A stretch of DNA of 29,705 bases from Thecamonas trahens ATCC 50062 (taxonomy: Eukaryota; Apusozoa; Apusomonadida; Apusomonadidae): assembly GCF_000142905.1 (NCBI RefSeq), contig NW_013657631.1, positions 213,846 through 243,550 of the forward strand, read 5' to 3'. Shown one piece after another: positions 10,053-19,291 of this stretch. Made by a program: the position numbers and the translations under genes. Within the stretch, counting starts at the first letter, position 1. Each line of letters opens with the position of its first letter. The notes below the pieces were generated by a model. It was not told where the DNA came from and made no database searches. It saw only the letters and a program-made list of their open reading frames with translations.

Positions 10053-10055
10053 AAC
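10047..10055 (+). terminator. Palindromic GTTTAAAAC-type element at the ankyrin/M16 convergent junction
   Basis: The AT-rich word GTTTAAAAC overlaps the ankyrin stop codon (TAA at 10050-10052) and is almost self-complementary, so it could serve either strand. Only 11 nt separate the two stop codons. Role in 3'-end formation is inferred. Confidence 0.3.
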
Positions 10056-10063
10056 AAAAAGGG

Positions 10064-13000
10064 CTAAAGGTCGATGAGGTTGCCGACGGTAACCTCGTTG
10101 GCCTCGTCGGCGGCAAAGTACTCGTCAAGCTCGGCCTGGGCCACAACCTTGACGGCGTCGCGGCCGAGGTGGTCGGTGAAGAACTGGGCCATGGCGTCAG
10201 CAGCTGCAGTGTTGGTGGTCACCGCCAGGTGGGCAAAGTCCTCGTCAAAGAGCGGGAGGACAAAGGTGTTGAGCGCGGCGCGCATGTCTTCGAGAGTGAC
10301 GGCAGACACAGCCTTGAGCAGCGCAGCCGTGTGGTCGTGCGCCACCGACCGGAGCTGGAGGTTGACAAACGACTGGTCTGCGGCGGCAGTGATAGTAGGC
10401 TCGCGGTCGACAATAGTGAAGAGAGTGGCCGAGACGGCGGCGTCGCGGCCAACAGGCTCGATGGTCCGGCTGCCATCGGCGTACTCGGCAACTATCTTGG
10501 CAGCGACCCGGTACGCCTCCTCGGGCTGTGCGGCGCGGTAGAGGACAAAGGCGAGCAGGCCAGACGCCACATCAGGCCTGATGGCGTACGAGTACGAGAG
10601 GCCGAGCCCGCGGAGCTCGCGCCAAAAGTCGCCCTCCATCCTCGTCAGGTACTGCAGCGCCACCAGCAGCGCCGGGAGCTGTGGGTCCGACTCGGACGCC
10701 ACGCCGCGGCAGGTCCTCACCAGGAACGTTGACTCGCACGAGGCAAGCGGGAGGACGACAGTGGCCGGGCTCGGGCCGCCCGCCCCGGCCTCCGGCAGCG
10801 TGATACGGGCAGGTGGTGCGGCGGCCGGGCTCGGGCTCGCGTCCGCGCCAGTCCACACGCTAGCGGCAAAGGGCTGGAGCAGCGGCAGGTCGTGGAGTGC
10901 GCCGCGAACGTGGAGCGTTATGTCGGTCGCACGGGTGAGAGCGGCACGGAGTGAGGCAAACGCGGCCAAGTGGCCAGCTGCCGCCGATGAGGTCTCGTCG
11001 GCGAGCGCGTCGGCAAGCTCGCGGAGGAAAGAGTCTTGGCGGACGAGGTTGGCCGCGTTGGCGTTGTGGTGGAGGTGATCAAACGAGAGCCAGGCAGCGC
11101 CGCTGCGGGCCATGGTCATACCGTCGCGGCGGGTGTCCGATGCCTCGGCCGCCAGGCGCATCGCTGCCACCCGCAGCCGCTGCGCCGTGTCAGCCGGGTA
11201 GAACAGCAGGTCGCGGAGGAGCTCAACCACTGTGGCGTACTTGTCGGCGGCAGCCTCGAGCGAGACAACCAGGTAGTTGGCATATGCTCCCGGGCCAAAG
11301 GAGGATCCACCGGTCCCGAGCGACGTCGAGGCCTTGACGGTGTTGGCGGCCACAAACGCGACCATCTCCTCGTGGGAGAGCTTGGCATCGCCGGCAGCGG
11401 TGGTCGTCGGCGCCTCAAAGAAGAGCTCGACAAGGAGCGGGAGATACTGCCGCAGCTGCGGCGGGAGGTGCGAGGTGTCGATGTAGGCAGCGACGCCGAT
11501 AAAGGCCGACGGGATGTCATCAAACTGGATCCGGGCCTGCGCCAGCTCAAGCGACATGGCCGAGAGCCGGGCGTAGTTGGTCAGCTCCGAGTCGAGGCCG
11601 CGGAGGGCGGCAAACGGCGCGCCGGGTGCGGCAAACGGGTCGTACAAGCACGTGTCAACCGGAATGAGCGAGACCGACTCGATGCGCGGTCGCGGAATCG
11701 AGTTGAGAACCTCCTCCGGGACCGGGATCTCGTTGATGGCCTTGGCCTCGGCCAGGGCCGCAGCCTTGGCGGCAAGACCGTCAGCTCCGAGCGCCTCTTT
11801 CTGGGCCTCGAGGCGGGCGGCCTCGTCAGCCCGGAGCTTGGCGCCGTACTCGGCTGACGGCTCGGCCACGACAGTGACTCGGTGGGCGTCAGCGAGGTAC
11901 TTGCGGAGTAGCTCAATAAAGTAGGCCGGCTCGCGGGAAGCCAGCGCCGCGAACCTGGCTGCGGCATCAAGAGCCGGCGCAAAGAGCGAGCCGTCGAGAG
12001 GGCCCCAGACAAAGTCGGCGATGGCCGAGTGGGCGACCGTGGCGTGTGGCCGCGACTCGAGCGCCTCGATGCACTTGAGTCGCCGCCGCTCGACAAGGAT
12101 CGCCAACCGCTCGGCGTCCCACGGCTCGGCAAGCGCGGCGGTGAGCGCGGCGGCAAACGCGTCCTCGATGAGCGGCAGCTTGGCCTTGGGCACCGACTCA
12201 AAGTGGATGACGCAGCCCTCGACGTCAAACGACTCGGACCAGTGCGAGATGGAGCCGGCGAGCGGGTCCTCGCGCTCGACAAACGCCACCTGCAGTGGCG
12301 CAATCGGCGTCTCGACCAAGTAGTCGAGTGCGACCGCCAGTGCGGTCCGCTCGTCGAGCTCGGTGTAGCCCGGCCCGCGGAAGCCGACAACGACCTCGCC
12401 GACGGTCTCGTCGGCGTCCGGGAAGAAGACGGTGGTCGAGACCGAGGCAGAAATAGGCGGCGCCGGCGTGGCCCATGGCCGCGGGCGCGGGACGTACCCG
12501 TCGGGCCGGCGGGCAACAATTTTGTCCTCGACGTCGGCGAGTGCGGCAAAGACGTCGGCGACGTCGATGGAGCCGGCCACAATGAGGCAGAGGTTCTCGG
12601 CGACGTAGTTCTCCGAGTGGTAGTTGCGGATGTCGGTGGGAGTGACCTTTCGAAGCTCTGAGAGCGCGCCACCGGTGTTGGCCTCGTAGCCCGAGCCCGG
12701 GAAGAGGCCATGGAGCAGGGCAAAGTAGGCCTTCTCCGATGAGGTGTGCTCGCGGGCCTGCATCTCGCAGTAGACCACACCAGCGTCCTCGCCCTCACCG
12801 TTGATGTGGTGGACCTCTGTGAGGACACCAGCATCGGTCAGAGTGGGGAAGAGGATGTGATCCACAAAGATGGGCATGAGGGTGAGGAAGCCATCCGAGC
12901 CAGCTGTAGTCACGGTGTAGGCGGTGTGATCGGTAGCGGTCCATGCGTTTGTGCCTCTCGCCAGACACAGATCAGCCAGCTGATCAAGAACACCCTTGTA

Positions 13001-13231
13001 CGAATACGCCTCGGTGTCCGAACCCAGAAAAACACCATGTTCCAGAATGTGCGGCAGTCCCATATCATCGTGTGACTCGGTGGCCAAGGTGAAGTAGCCC
13101 TCCACCACAGGGCCCACCACATCGACATGGACCACACGAAGGCCAGTCTTGCTCGAGTACCACCGAGTGGCAGACACAGACGACGGCAGAACCGCTGTGC
13201 TCTCCTCCTTCCAATGTCCTGATGTGCTCAT
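10064..13231 (-). CDS. M16C (pitrilysin superfamily) zinc metalloprotease, YOL098C/SDD3-like
   Basis: Large zinc endopeptidase of the inverted-motif family, 1055 residues from the ATG at 13231, the normal size for M16C. The zinc site HxxEH is HILEH at 61-65; the third ligand is most likely Glu139 in LTEVHHI, followed by GVVYCEM at 151-157, in the family order. The run GLPHILEHGVFLGSD, then TNAWTATDHTAYTV and DHILFPTLTD, resembles the yeast YOL098C and nematode C05D11.1 group rather than mitochondrial presequence protease, and the N-terminus MSTSGHWKEE has no clear mitochondrial targeting character. I therefore expect a cytosolic enzyme; substrates of this group are poorly known. The single frame is intact throughout, unlike several neighbours. 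An in-frame TTG at 13255 is ignored in favour of ATG. It converges on the ankyrin gene and is divergent from the membrane orphan. Confidence 0.92.
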   Translation of the reverse strand: MSTSGHWKEESTAVLPSSVSATRWYSSKTGLRVVHVDVVGPVVEGYFTLATESHDDMGLPHILEHGVFLGSDTEAYSYKGVLDQLADLCLARGTNAWTATDHTAYTVTTAGSDGFLTLMPIFVDHILFPTLTDAGVLTEVHHINGEGEDAGVVYCEMQAREHTSSEKAYFALLHGLFPGSGYEANTGGALSELRKVTPTDIRNYHSENYVAENLCLIVAGSIDVADVFAALADVEDKIVARRPDGYVPRPRPWATPAPPISASVSTTVFFPDADETVGEVVVGFRGPGYTELDERTALAVALDYLVETPIAPLQVAFVEREDPLAGSISHWSESFDVEGCVIHFESVPKAKLPLIEDAFAAALTAALAEPWDAERLAILVERRRLKCIEALESRPHATVAHSAIADFVWGPLDGSLFAPALDAAARFAALASREPAYFIELLRKYLADAHRVTVVAEPSAEYGAKLRADEAARLEAQKEALGADGLAAKAAALAEAKAINEIPVPEEVLNSIPRPRIESVSLIPVDTCLYDPFAAPGAPFAALRGLDSELTNYARLSAMSLELAQARIQFDDIPSAFIGVAAYIDTSHLPPQLRQYLPLLVELFFEAPTTTAAGDAKLSHEEMVAFVAANTVKASTSLGTGGSSFGPGAYANYLVVSLEAAADKYATVVELLRDLLFYPADTAQRLRVAAMRLAAEASDTRRDGMTMARSGAAWLSFDHLHHNANAANLVRQDSFLRELADALADETSSAAAGHLAAFASLRAALTRATDITLHVRGALHDLPLLQPFAASVWTGADASPSPAAAPPARITLPEAGAGGPSPATVVLPLASCESTFLVRTCRGVASESDPQLPALLVALQYLTRMEGDFWRELRGLGLSYSYAIRPDVASGLLAFVLYRAAQPEEAYRVAAKIVAEYADGSRTIEPVGRDAAVSATLFTIVDREPTITAAADQSFVNLQLRSVAHDHTAALLKAVSAVTLEDMRAALNTFVLPLFDEDFAHLAVTTNTAAADAMAQFFTDHLGRDAVKVVAQAELDEYFAADEANEVTVGNLIDL

Positions 13232-13879
13232 CTTGTTGTAACTCGTCGTTGACAAAGCAAGTCGAGTCTACCGAGTCTTCCCCACGCCGACGTTACCTGC
13301 TCCCTGGCCCGACCAGGTGGGGCCACCTGATGGACGGGGACGGGGACGGGGCCGACCGCAGGATGGGAGGCATGGCCATCGGAACAGCGCAGTGATCAAG
13401 TCGTGGTTAACGCTCTCGGCTTTGACTCGCGGTGGAGCTATCGCTCATCTTACAGCCGCTTTAGAGTGTGGGCTGGAGTATGTGGGCTGAGTGCGGATGT
13501 TGGCTACGTCAGTGTGTCGTCACGGGTGGGTGATGGGGACTGTTTCGGGCTGCGCAGTGGACTTGACACAATGGGGGGGGGGAGGGAGATCTTGATTGAG
13601 ATCGTACTCAAGATTCTGGCTGATATCTCTGTCGATTCTGGCTGCGAGTCTGCTGCCATGGTCTGGCGAGTGTTGGGCGGGTTGGGCGGACGGGTTGGGC
13701 GGGTGTTGGGCAGGCGATCGGGTGGCGGCGATCGGGTGGCGGCGATCGGGTGGGACTGGCTGCGGCACGCCACCCGACCGGCTGGGCCACTAGTCGGTTG
13801 GAGGAATCTCCAGCTTCTACAGACTCTCCTCAACGACACACTTGTCCCACCGCCACCCAACTCGATACAAGGCAAGCAC
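13232..13879. other. Divergent intergenic region between M16 protease and membrane orphan
   Basis: No supported gene. It carries GGGGACGGGGACGGGG-like purine blocks near 13337, a G tract at about 13573-13581, GGGCGGGTTGGGC repeats and a 14-nt tandem repeat. The open frame through it into the next gene lacks conserved sequence and is judged leader or intergenic. Confidence 0.65.
13714..13755 (+). repeat. 14-nt tandem repeat, three copies
   Basis: GCGATCGGGTGGCG repeats at 13714, 13728 and 13742, the last ending GGGA. It lies 125 nt upstream of the membrane orphan ATG. Confidence 0.9.
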
Positions 13880-16149
13880 ATGACATTTGCAAGCATCGTG
13901 CCGGTTCTGGTGGTCGTGGTATGGGTGGTGGTCGTGCTTGAGCTTGGTGCGGCGGACGGTGCGGTTACCCCGACCGAGTCGCTCAATGGCATCACTCGGC
14001 GGATTGAGCTGGTTGCCGACGCGGCCGATGGCCCGATGTTTTCCACCAAGATACTGGTCTCGTCGACAAACACCCATGTCGATGTTCGTGCTGCTATGGA
14101 GGCGCCGCGTCCGCTGAGTGAGGTTGTCACCTTTGGCATGATTGCAGCCTGGGATGAACCGCTGGTTGTGAGCGTCAACTCGTCGAAAACGGCCGGCGGC
14201 GACGAGGCACGGTGGTTCACCATCAGCTCCCCGACTGGCGACGAGCGCGATCTGATGACTGATGTCCGTGAGATCAGTGGCTCGGCTTCAACGCCGCAAA
14301 ACACTTCACTGGGGATGAGGATCAGCGACGGGCTGCCGAGCTCCGGCAACCGCTGGCTCTACCTGGTCATCTTTGCCGAGTACGAGGCGGCGAGGTTGGC
14401 GAGCGCGCGCGACACGGTCATGACCTTTGTGCCGGTCATTTCCGACAAGACTGGAACCATTGCAGCATCGGTCGGCGCTGTGGCCTTTGTCCTCATGTCT
14501 GCGCTCCTGTGGCACTGGCAGAAGAAGTACCGCTGGTGCTCGCGCATGTGCTCGCCGCGGCAGGTCAAAGACCGTCGCGGCCAGCGAGCAGCTGCAGTCG
14601 AGCAGCAAGAGGACGCATACTCTTCCGAGTATGCGTACGAGTACGAGTCTGACGACGGATACGCCGATGTCAGCACCGGCGGCGATGAGGAAACCTCCGT
14701 CCTTGCCACGTCGTCGGCGTATGAGTACGCGTACGAGTCGTCGTCGTCTCAGCTGACGCTTGTCGAGGTCAGCGATGGCGACGCCGAGGCTGGCGGCGGC
14801 GCAGACGCCGGCAGCAGCAAGAGCAAGCGAAAAAAGTCGGGCATCAAGAAGATGGCGGTGCGGGGAGCGACTAATCCGTCGACCCAGCAGCGCGGGTGCG
14901 GGCGGCCGGATCGGCGACAGGAACGTCAGTGGGGCGGCGGGCGCGCAAACGGGTGGCAGTCCCGGTCTCGCGAAAGCGGCGCAAGCGACATGTGCCGACC
15001 AAGGAGGAGCGCGCGGCGGTGGCGGCGGCCAAGCGTGCCGAGCTCCGCAAGAACACCGGAGTCGTGGCGTACGTATTCCTCGCTCTCTTCCGCGTTCTCT
15101 TCCTTGTCTTTGACGCTATCAAGCTCCTCATCAATCTGCAGCTCATCCGATCGTCAGTGGCGCTGTACGTGGCGGATCTGCCCGAGCTGCAAGTGTACGA
15201 GGACTTTCTGCCGTTTGGCTCGTTCACTGGGGCGCTGTTCTCGGTCAACAGCCTCCTCAACTTTTTCAACTCGTTCACCGAAGAGGTGCTGGTGTGGAAC
15301 TGCGGCGGGACGCTGCTCCTGAGCTTCCCGTGGATCCTTGCGGCGTTTATGGCGCTGTTCGGAGTCGTCCTGCAGCGCGACCTGCTTCTCTGGGTCTCGA
15401 TCCGGATTCTCGGCTACCGGCCATGCACCGGGCGGATCGGGACGATGATGTTCCACGGCGTCTCAGCACTGTTGCAAGCCATTCTCTTCTACATGCTGCA
15501 GGTGGTCATTTTGATGCTCCCGCAGGTGCTTGTGGGCATGTGGTCGATTTCACGGACATGCTCGGCGGTGGACAAGCAGATGGCGGACATTATGTTTTAC
15601 GCCAACATCGGCATCATGGTCATCTGCTTTTTCATCATCCTGGTCACCTTTTCCGGGCGGCCGGAGAACGTCGGCAAGTGGGGCATTTTTACGCCTGTGG
15701 TTGTTGTGATTGGAGCCGTCAAGCGGCTGCTTATGCTCTCGTTTGGCATCTGGACGCCGTCGCTCATCTCGTCGTACTCTGTCCTCGAGCGGGCGCTCGA
15801 GTTTGACGACGATCCTGATGACGACGACCAGAAGCACGAAAACGTACTGGTCGTCCTCGGCAAGTCGCGGTCGCTGATCTGGATGATGCTACCTGTCACC
15901 ATTGTGCTCGCCAAGCTCGCCGAGACGATCAACAACCCACCGCTGGTTGTCCGGCACCCGTCGGTGGAGATGACAACCGGCACTGCGTTCCGTGCAGTCA
16001 TTCTCTGCTTCCATCTCGTCACGTTTGGCCTCCTCGTCGCGGTTGTCCTCCTTGGCGGCCTGGTTCTCTTCCAGATCATGCTCGGCTCGCTCATCCCGCT
16101 CCACATCTTCCTCCTTGGCCTCGACTACTACGGAGTCACGGCCGATTAG
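13880..16149 (+). CDS. Orphan membrane protein: signal peptide, ectodomain, Tyr/Glu-rich loop, polytopic C-terminal half; one frame break
   Basis: Family not recognised. From the ATG at 13880: a signal peptide (MTFASIVPVLVVVVWVVVVL, cleavage near AADGA), a lumenal or extracellular domain of about 165 residues with no obvious fold, a membrane segment at about 192-213, a basic patch with Cys (KKYRWCSRMCSPR), then a Tyr/Glu/Ser-rich stretch at about 240-294 with two related blocks, SSEYAYEYESDDGY and SSAYEYAYESSSS. The frame breaks between 14873 and 14960. The next frame carries RKRVAVPVSRKRRKRH, then seven or eight hydrophobic segments to the stop at 16149. That frame has no ATG before its first membrane segment, so I read one gene of about 756 residues missing a base, perhaps in the GGGG at about 14930, rather than two genes. 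Receptor, channel or trafficking roles are all possible; none is shown. Confidence 0.7.
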
Positions 16150-16172
16150 ACGTCGCCAGACTCTTGTTGAAG

Positions 16173-16177
16173 GTTTA
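16173..16177 (-). terminator. TAAAC at the stop codon of the Ser-tail orphan
   Basis: On the minus strand the stop TAA reads on as TAAACC, the same arrangement as at the SAR1 stop (TAAACG). Only 25 nt separate it from the convergent membrane-orphan stop. Confidence 0.28.
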
Positions 16178-17046
16178 GGCCGAGAGGCAGCTCACGCTGG
16201 AGCTGTCGCTGCTATCACTGCTCGCGCTGGAGCTGACGCTGGCGCTGGAGCTGACGCTGGCGCTGGAGCTGTCGCTGGAGTTGGCACTGGAGCTGGAGCT
16301 AGAGCTAGAGCTGGAGCTGGAGCTGGAGCTGGAGCTGCCTCCTGACGTGGTGCACTCGGCCGAGGACCACGATGAGAGGTCGGAGAACTCGGAGAACTCG
16401 GCGTGGTCCAGCTCACCGAGCCACTTGAGGACTTGCTTGGAGGCAACGACAAAGATGTCGAGGATGTCAACACTCTTGGCCTTGTTAGAGGCGGTGACAA
16501 AGGTAAATGCCTTGCGGATGGCACGGGCGTAGGGCTTGGAGCCAAGGAGAACAGCTCTGCGGCGCGATCGACGGAGAGCTTGCCGTCCATCTCCTGATCA
16601 GCCTCGAACAGATGAACGATGGCAAAAGCTTGCTTGACCTCGTGCAACTCGTGCTCTGCAGCTACCACCATACTCGCATACAACTGTGCCATCCGGTCGG
16701 TCTGCTCCTTTGTCAGCTTGCGCACGCCCTTGATACGTGCGGAAAAAGCCTTGTGCTCCCGGACCAGTTCGGCCATGCTTGGATCCTCGGCTGCAGCCTT
16801 GCGGAAGGCCTCGGCCACCTCGCGCTTGTTCCGCTCGTACATGGCCGTAAACTCGCGCTGAATGGCGGCATCGTTTGTCCCCTCCTCCTCCTCCTCCTCC
16901 TCCTCCTGCTGCTGCTCCTCGACCAGCTCCACCCAGTGAGCGGCAGTATGGCGACTACGGAGCGAGTTCGACCTCGCCGCAGAGGCTACACCTTCCCTAC
17001 GCAAAGTGGAGGCGAGGCAAAGCGAGCGAGAGTCTTTCCGAGGCAT
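16175..17046 (-). CDS. Orphan helical protein with poly-Glu stretch and Ser-rich repeat tail; one frame break
   Basis: Not assigned to a family. From the ATG at 17046: a basic Ser-rich N-terminus, EEQQQ then eight Glu at about 44-55, then a charged helical region (FTAMYERNKREVAEAFRKAA through ADQEMDGKLSVDRAAELFS, about 65-165). The first frame then turns Pro/Arg-rich, whereas the neighbouring minus frame continues as GSKPYARAIRKAFTFVTASN, IFVVASKQVLKWLGEL and a tail of Ser-Ser/Ala/Asp repeats to a TAA at 16175. The switch lies between 16541 and 16556 and needs one extra base; the joined protein is about 290 residues. I prefer this because the continuation is helical and conserved-looking, and the tail becomes pure Ser-rich rather than Ala-Pro. 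The helical core could be an adaptor-type bundle, but that is only an impression. Confidence 0.62.
16197..16340 (-). repeat. Coding hexamer repeat (AGCTCC family) encoding the Ser-rich tail
   Basis: On the plus strand it reads as GCTGGA units with GCTGAC, GCTGTC and GCTGGC variants; on the minus strand, as AGC/TCC serine codons. The purest part is about 16286-16338. It encodes the C-terminal Ser tail in the frame I favour and Ala-Pro in the other. Confidence 0.85.
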
Positions 17047-17330
17047 GTCGAACTCGCCATTAGCAGCGGCGAGGGCAACATGATCAGGCCTGGCGGCAGC
17101 GGCAGCAGTGCCGGCGAGCGTGGTGAGGGACGACCGACGGATGGCAAACGGCGAGGATAGGCGGGAGTCGGGCGAGGGAGACTCGACTTGTACGAGGTGG
17201 CGCGGGGCATAGTGACAAGCGACAGAGCCTGGTGTTGGACGCAGTGGTACAAGTGGTAGTTGAGTTGCTTCTGTCCTTGTTGGCTGGCTCTCCCTCGTCG
17301 CCGCTCTCGTGCTAGCCCGTCACCCGCCTT

Positions 17331-17450
17331 GCCTTTCCGCTCGCCTCGCCTCGCTCGTCTCGCTCGCCTTGCCTTTCCGCTCGCCTCGCCTCGCTCGCCT
17401 CGCTCGCCTTGCCTTTCCGCTCGCCTCGCTCGCCTCGCTCGTCGTTGCTC
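17331..17450 (+). repeat. 40-nt tandem repeat, three copies
   Basis: GCCTTTCCGCTCGCCTCGC begins copies at 17331, 17371 and 17411, each followed by TCGCTCG-type short units; the third is degenerate. A shorter 5-nt (TCGCC/TCGCT) periodicity is nested inside. Confidence 0.92.
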
Positions 17451-17533
17451 GATCTGCCGCGTGCTGCTGATTTGCGGGCAGATTACAAAGGGAAGGGCGA
17501 GATTAGCGAGGGCGATCAAGCTGGGACAACGTC

Positions 17534-17560
17534 GACGTGTGTGACGTGTGTGACGTGCGT
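17534..17560 (+). promoter_or_regulatory. Triple GACGTGTGT element upstream of the glycosyltransferase
   Basis: Three direct 9-nt copies (GACGTGTGT, GACGTGTGT, GACGTGCGT), each with an ACGTG core, end 102 nt before the glycosyltransferase ATG. ACGTG cores are bound by bZIP and bHLH factors in many eukaryotes; use here is inference. Confidence 0.35.
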
Positions 17561-17662
17561 GGTCGGCAGGCTGCATCTGAGTCTACTGTCGGCGGGGGGA
17601 GTTTTGAGGCCGAGTGGAGGAGCGCCTTGTGCGAGTTCCTGGTATTGCCACAGGCGGACGGC

Positions 17663-19291
17663 ATGATCCGACGACGCGGGCCGCCGCGACGGATGGTGGT
17701 CGGATGCGGGTGTGTGGGCTTGATATCTTTGATCATTCTGGCAATGAGCTACCCGCAGCTCGCGCATGTGCTTAGAGTACCTGCATCTGTGGTACATCCG
17801 ATGGCGGCCCTCTCTGCGCTGGTCCATGGCTCGTGCGAGGCTCTGGCGCGGGTGCAGAGCGTGGAAGAGCTGGGAGCGAGCGCTGTTGTGCCATCACTGG
17901 TGCTGGAGGGCGGTTTCGGGCGGACGCTGGTGGTGGCCGAGTCCATGCCGGATGACGAGTCGATGGGCTCGGACGCGCGGCTACTGGCGTTGATTGCGTC
18001 GCTGGGGGCGATGGCGCGTGGGGCGCCGCCTGCGGCAACACACGTTCTTGTCCGGGTCCTCACCGCAGACTCACCGTACACGTCTGCGGCTGTGGCGGCG
18101 CTTGGGGTCTCGCAGTCGATTGCGTCGCGTCGCGGCGGGCTGTCGTCGATTGACCGGCTGGCACTTCCGTTCAAGACGGACGCGGCGGCGGCGCCGATGA
18201 GCCGGAGCGAGCGGGCGCGGGCGCTGGATGATCTGGCGCTGGAACGGCAAGCCGCAGCACGAGGCCCGCTGGACATGGCCATCATTCCGCTGTGGTTCTG
18301 GAACCTTTGCTCGCTGCCTGAGGAGTTTATACCACAGCTCCGGGCGTCGACACCGGGGACGGCGATTGTGGTGATGACTGATGACGTGCATGCGCGGCGG
18401 AGAGCGATGCTTGCGGTTGCGCGCGAAGCCGAGGGCGACGCGCTGGCGGCGGTGCGGGCGCAGGTGGGCTTGCCGGCGCAGGCGACGCTCGACGACGAGA
18501 TCTGGCAGCGGGAGCTTGCAATATATGCGGCAGCCGACGCGGTGGCGGCAGTGACCAAGGCGGATGCAGCGCTGTTGGATGAGCTGCTTGCGTCGAGCGG
18601 GGTCACGACGCCGGTACATGTGCTCCCGTTCACGGCATGGAGATGCCCCGAGGATGAGCCGCAGGCACCGCGCGGAGCGCGATCGGGCCTGCTGTTTGTG
18701 GGCGGCTCAGCCAACGACGGCAACGTGGCTGCGCTCGAATGGCTGGTTGACGCGGTGGTGCCGTACCTTGCAGCGCGGCGCGACGCGGTGCTCTCTGTGG
18801 TGGGCGCGATCGACAGCGAGACGATGTCGCGGCTTCTGGAGCGGGTGCCTGTGGGACGGGTGGTGTTCCTCGGCCCGCTACCCGGATGGCATCTAGAGCA
18901 AGTACTTGCGCGGGTGGCGGTTTTTGTCTCGCCAGTGGTGACGAGCTCGGGCATTTCGACCAAGAACGTGATGGCGATGCAGCGCGGGGTGCCGCTGGTG
19001 ACGACGCCGTGGGGCGCGGCGGGCTTGGGTCCGGACCCGCCGGTGCTTGTGGCAGAGACGGCGTCGATGTTTGTGGGTGCGATCCTGGACCTGCTCTCGG
19101 ACGAGGCGCTGTGGAGCGGGCTGTCTCTGGCGTCTGTGGAGCACGTGCGGTCTGCGCTCGGGCCGGACAAGGCGTTTGATGCGCTTGTGGAGCTGATGAT
19201 GAGCATTCGCATCAACCGCGAGCGGCACATCCCGAGCGACTTGCCTGCCACGTCGGTCTGCGACTCGGAAGGCGTAGTCTTTGCGCGATGA
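17663..19291 (+). CDS. Type II membrane glycosyltransferase, GT-B fold (GT4-like)
   Basis: Transfers a sugar from a nucleotide-sugar donor; acceptor unknown. From the ATG at 17663 (542 residues): a short basic tail MIRRRGPPRR, a signal anchor at about 11-28, then a lumenal domain. The N-terminal half contains GTAIVVMTDDVHARRRAML and a helical acceptor-side region. The C-terminal donor domain opens with LLFVGGSANDGNVAALEWLV (about 343-362), then VVFLGPLPG and VAVFVSPVVTSSGISTKNVM (about 419-438), AMQRGVPLVTTPWGAAGLG, as in GT4 enzymes of the GSGIKxKxLEAMA type. The Glu expected in LEAM is replaced by Met (NVMAM), so activity is open. An upstream GTG-initiated extension is ignored. The stop TGA overlaps an ATG in frame with SAR1, whose likely start is 98 nt further on. 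Confidence 0.8.
   Translation: MIRRRGPPRRMVVGCGCVGLISLIILAMSYPQLAHVLRVPASVVHPMAALSALVHGSCEALARVQSVEELGASAVVPSLVLEGGFGRTLVVAESMPDDESMGSDARLLALIASLGAMARGAPPAATHVLVRVLTADSPYTSAAVAALGVSQSIASRRGGLSSIDRLALPFKTDAAAAPMSRSERARALDDLALERQAAARGPLDMAIIPLWFWNLCSLPEEFIPQLRASTPGTAIVVMTDDVHARRRAMLAVAREAEGDALAAVRAQVGLPAQATLDDEIWQRELAIYAAADAVAAVTKADAALLDELLASSGVTTPVHVLPFTAWRCPEDEPQAPRGARSGLLFVGGSANDGNVAALEWLVDAVVPYLAARRDAVLSVVGAIDSETMSRLLERVPVGRVVFLGPLPGWHLEQVLARVAVFVSPVVTSSGISTKNVMAMQRGVPLVTTPWGAAGLGPDPPVLVAETASMFVGAILDLLSDEALWSGLSLASVEHVRSALGPDKAFDALVELMMSIRINRERHIPSDLPATSVCDSEGVVFAR

Larger units (their letters stand above)
17047..17662. other. Divergent intergenic region between Ser-tail orphan and glycosyltransferase
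   Basis: No supported gene. It carries a 40-nt tandem repeat and a 9-nt triple repeat (listed separately). The longer minus-strand frame here is Arg/Ala-rich and driven by repeats. Confidence 0.65.

Noticed and set aside
11581-12834. Long ORF of 417 codons inside the M16 gene, same strand, other frame
   Set aside because: Arg/Ser/Pro-rich shadow frame, typical of GC-rich coding DNA; the M16 frame contains the catalytic motifs.
14836-14929. Small introns to explain the membrane-orphan frame break
   Set aside because: All GT/AG pairs I tried between 14762 and 14929 have lengths of 0 or 1 modulo 3, whereas 2 is needed.
17086-17576. Minus-strand Arg/Ala-rich frame over the 40-nt repeat as an N-terminal extension or gene
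   Set aside because: Composition is set by CGCTCGCCT repeats; no domain and no continuity with the Ser-tail orphan frame.
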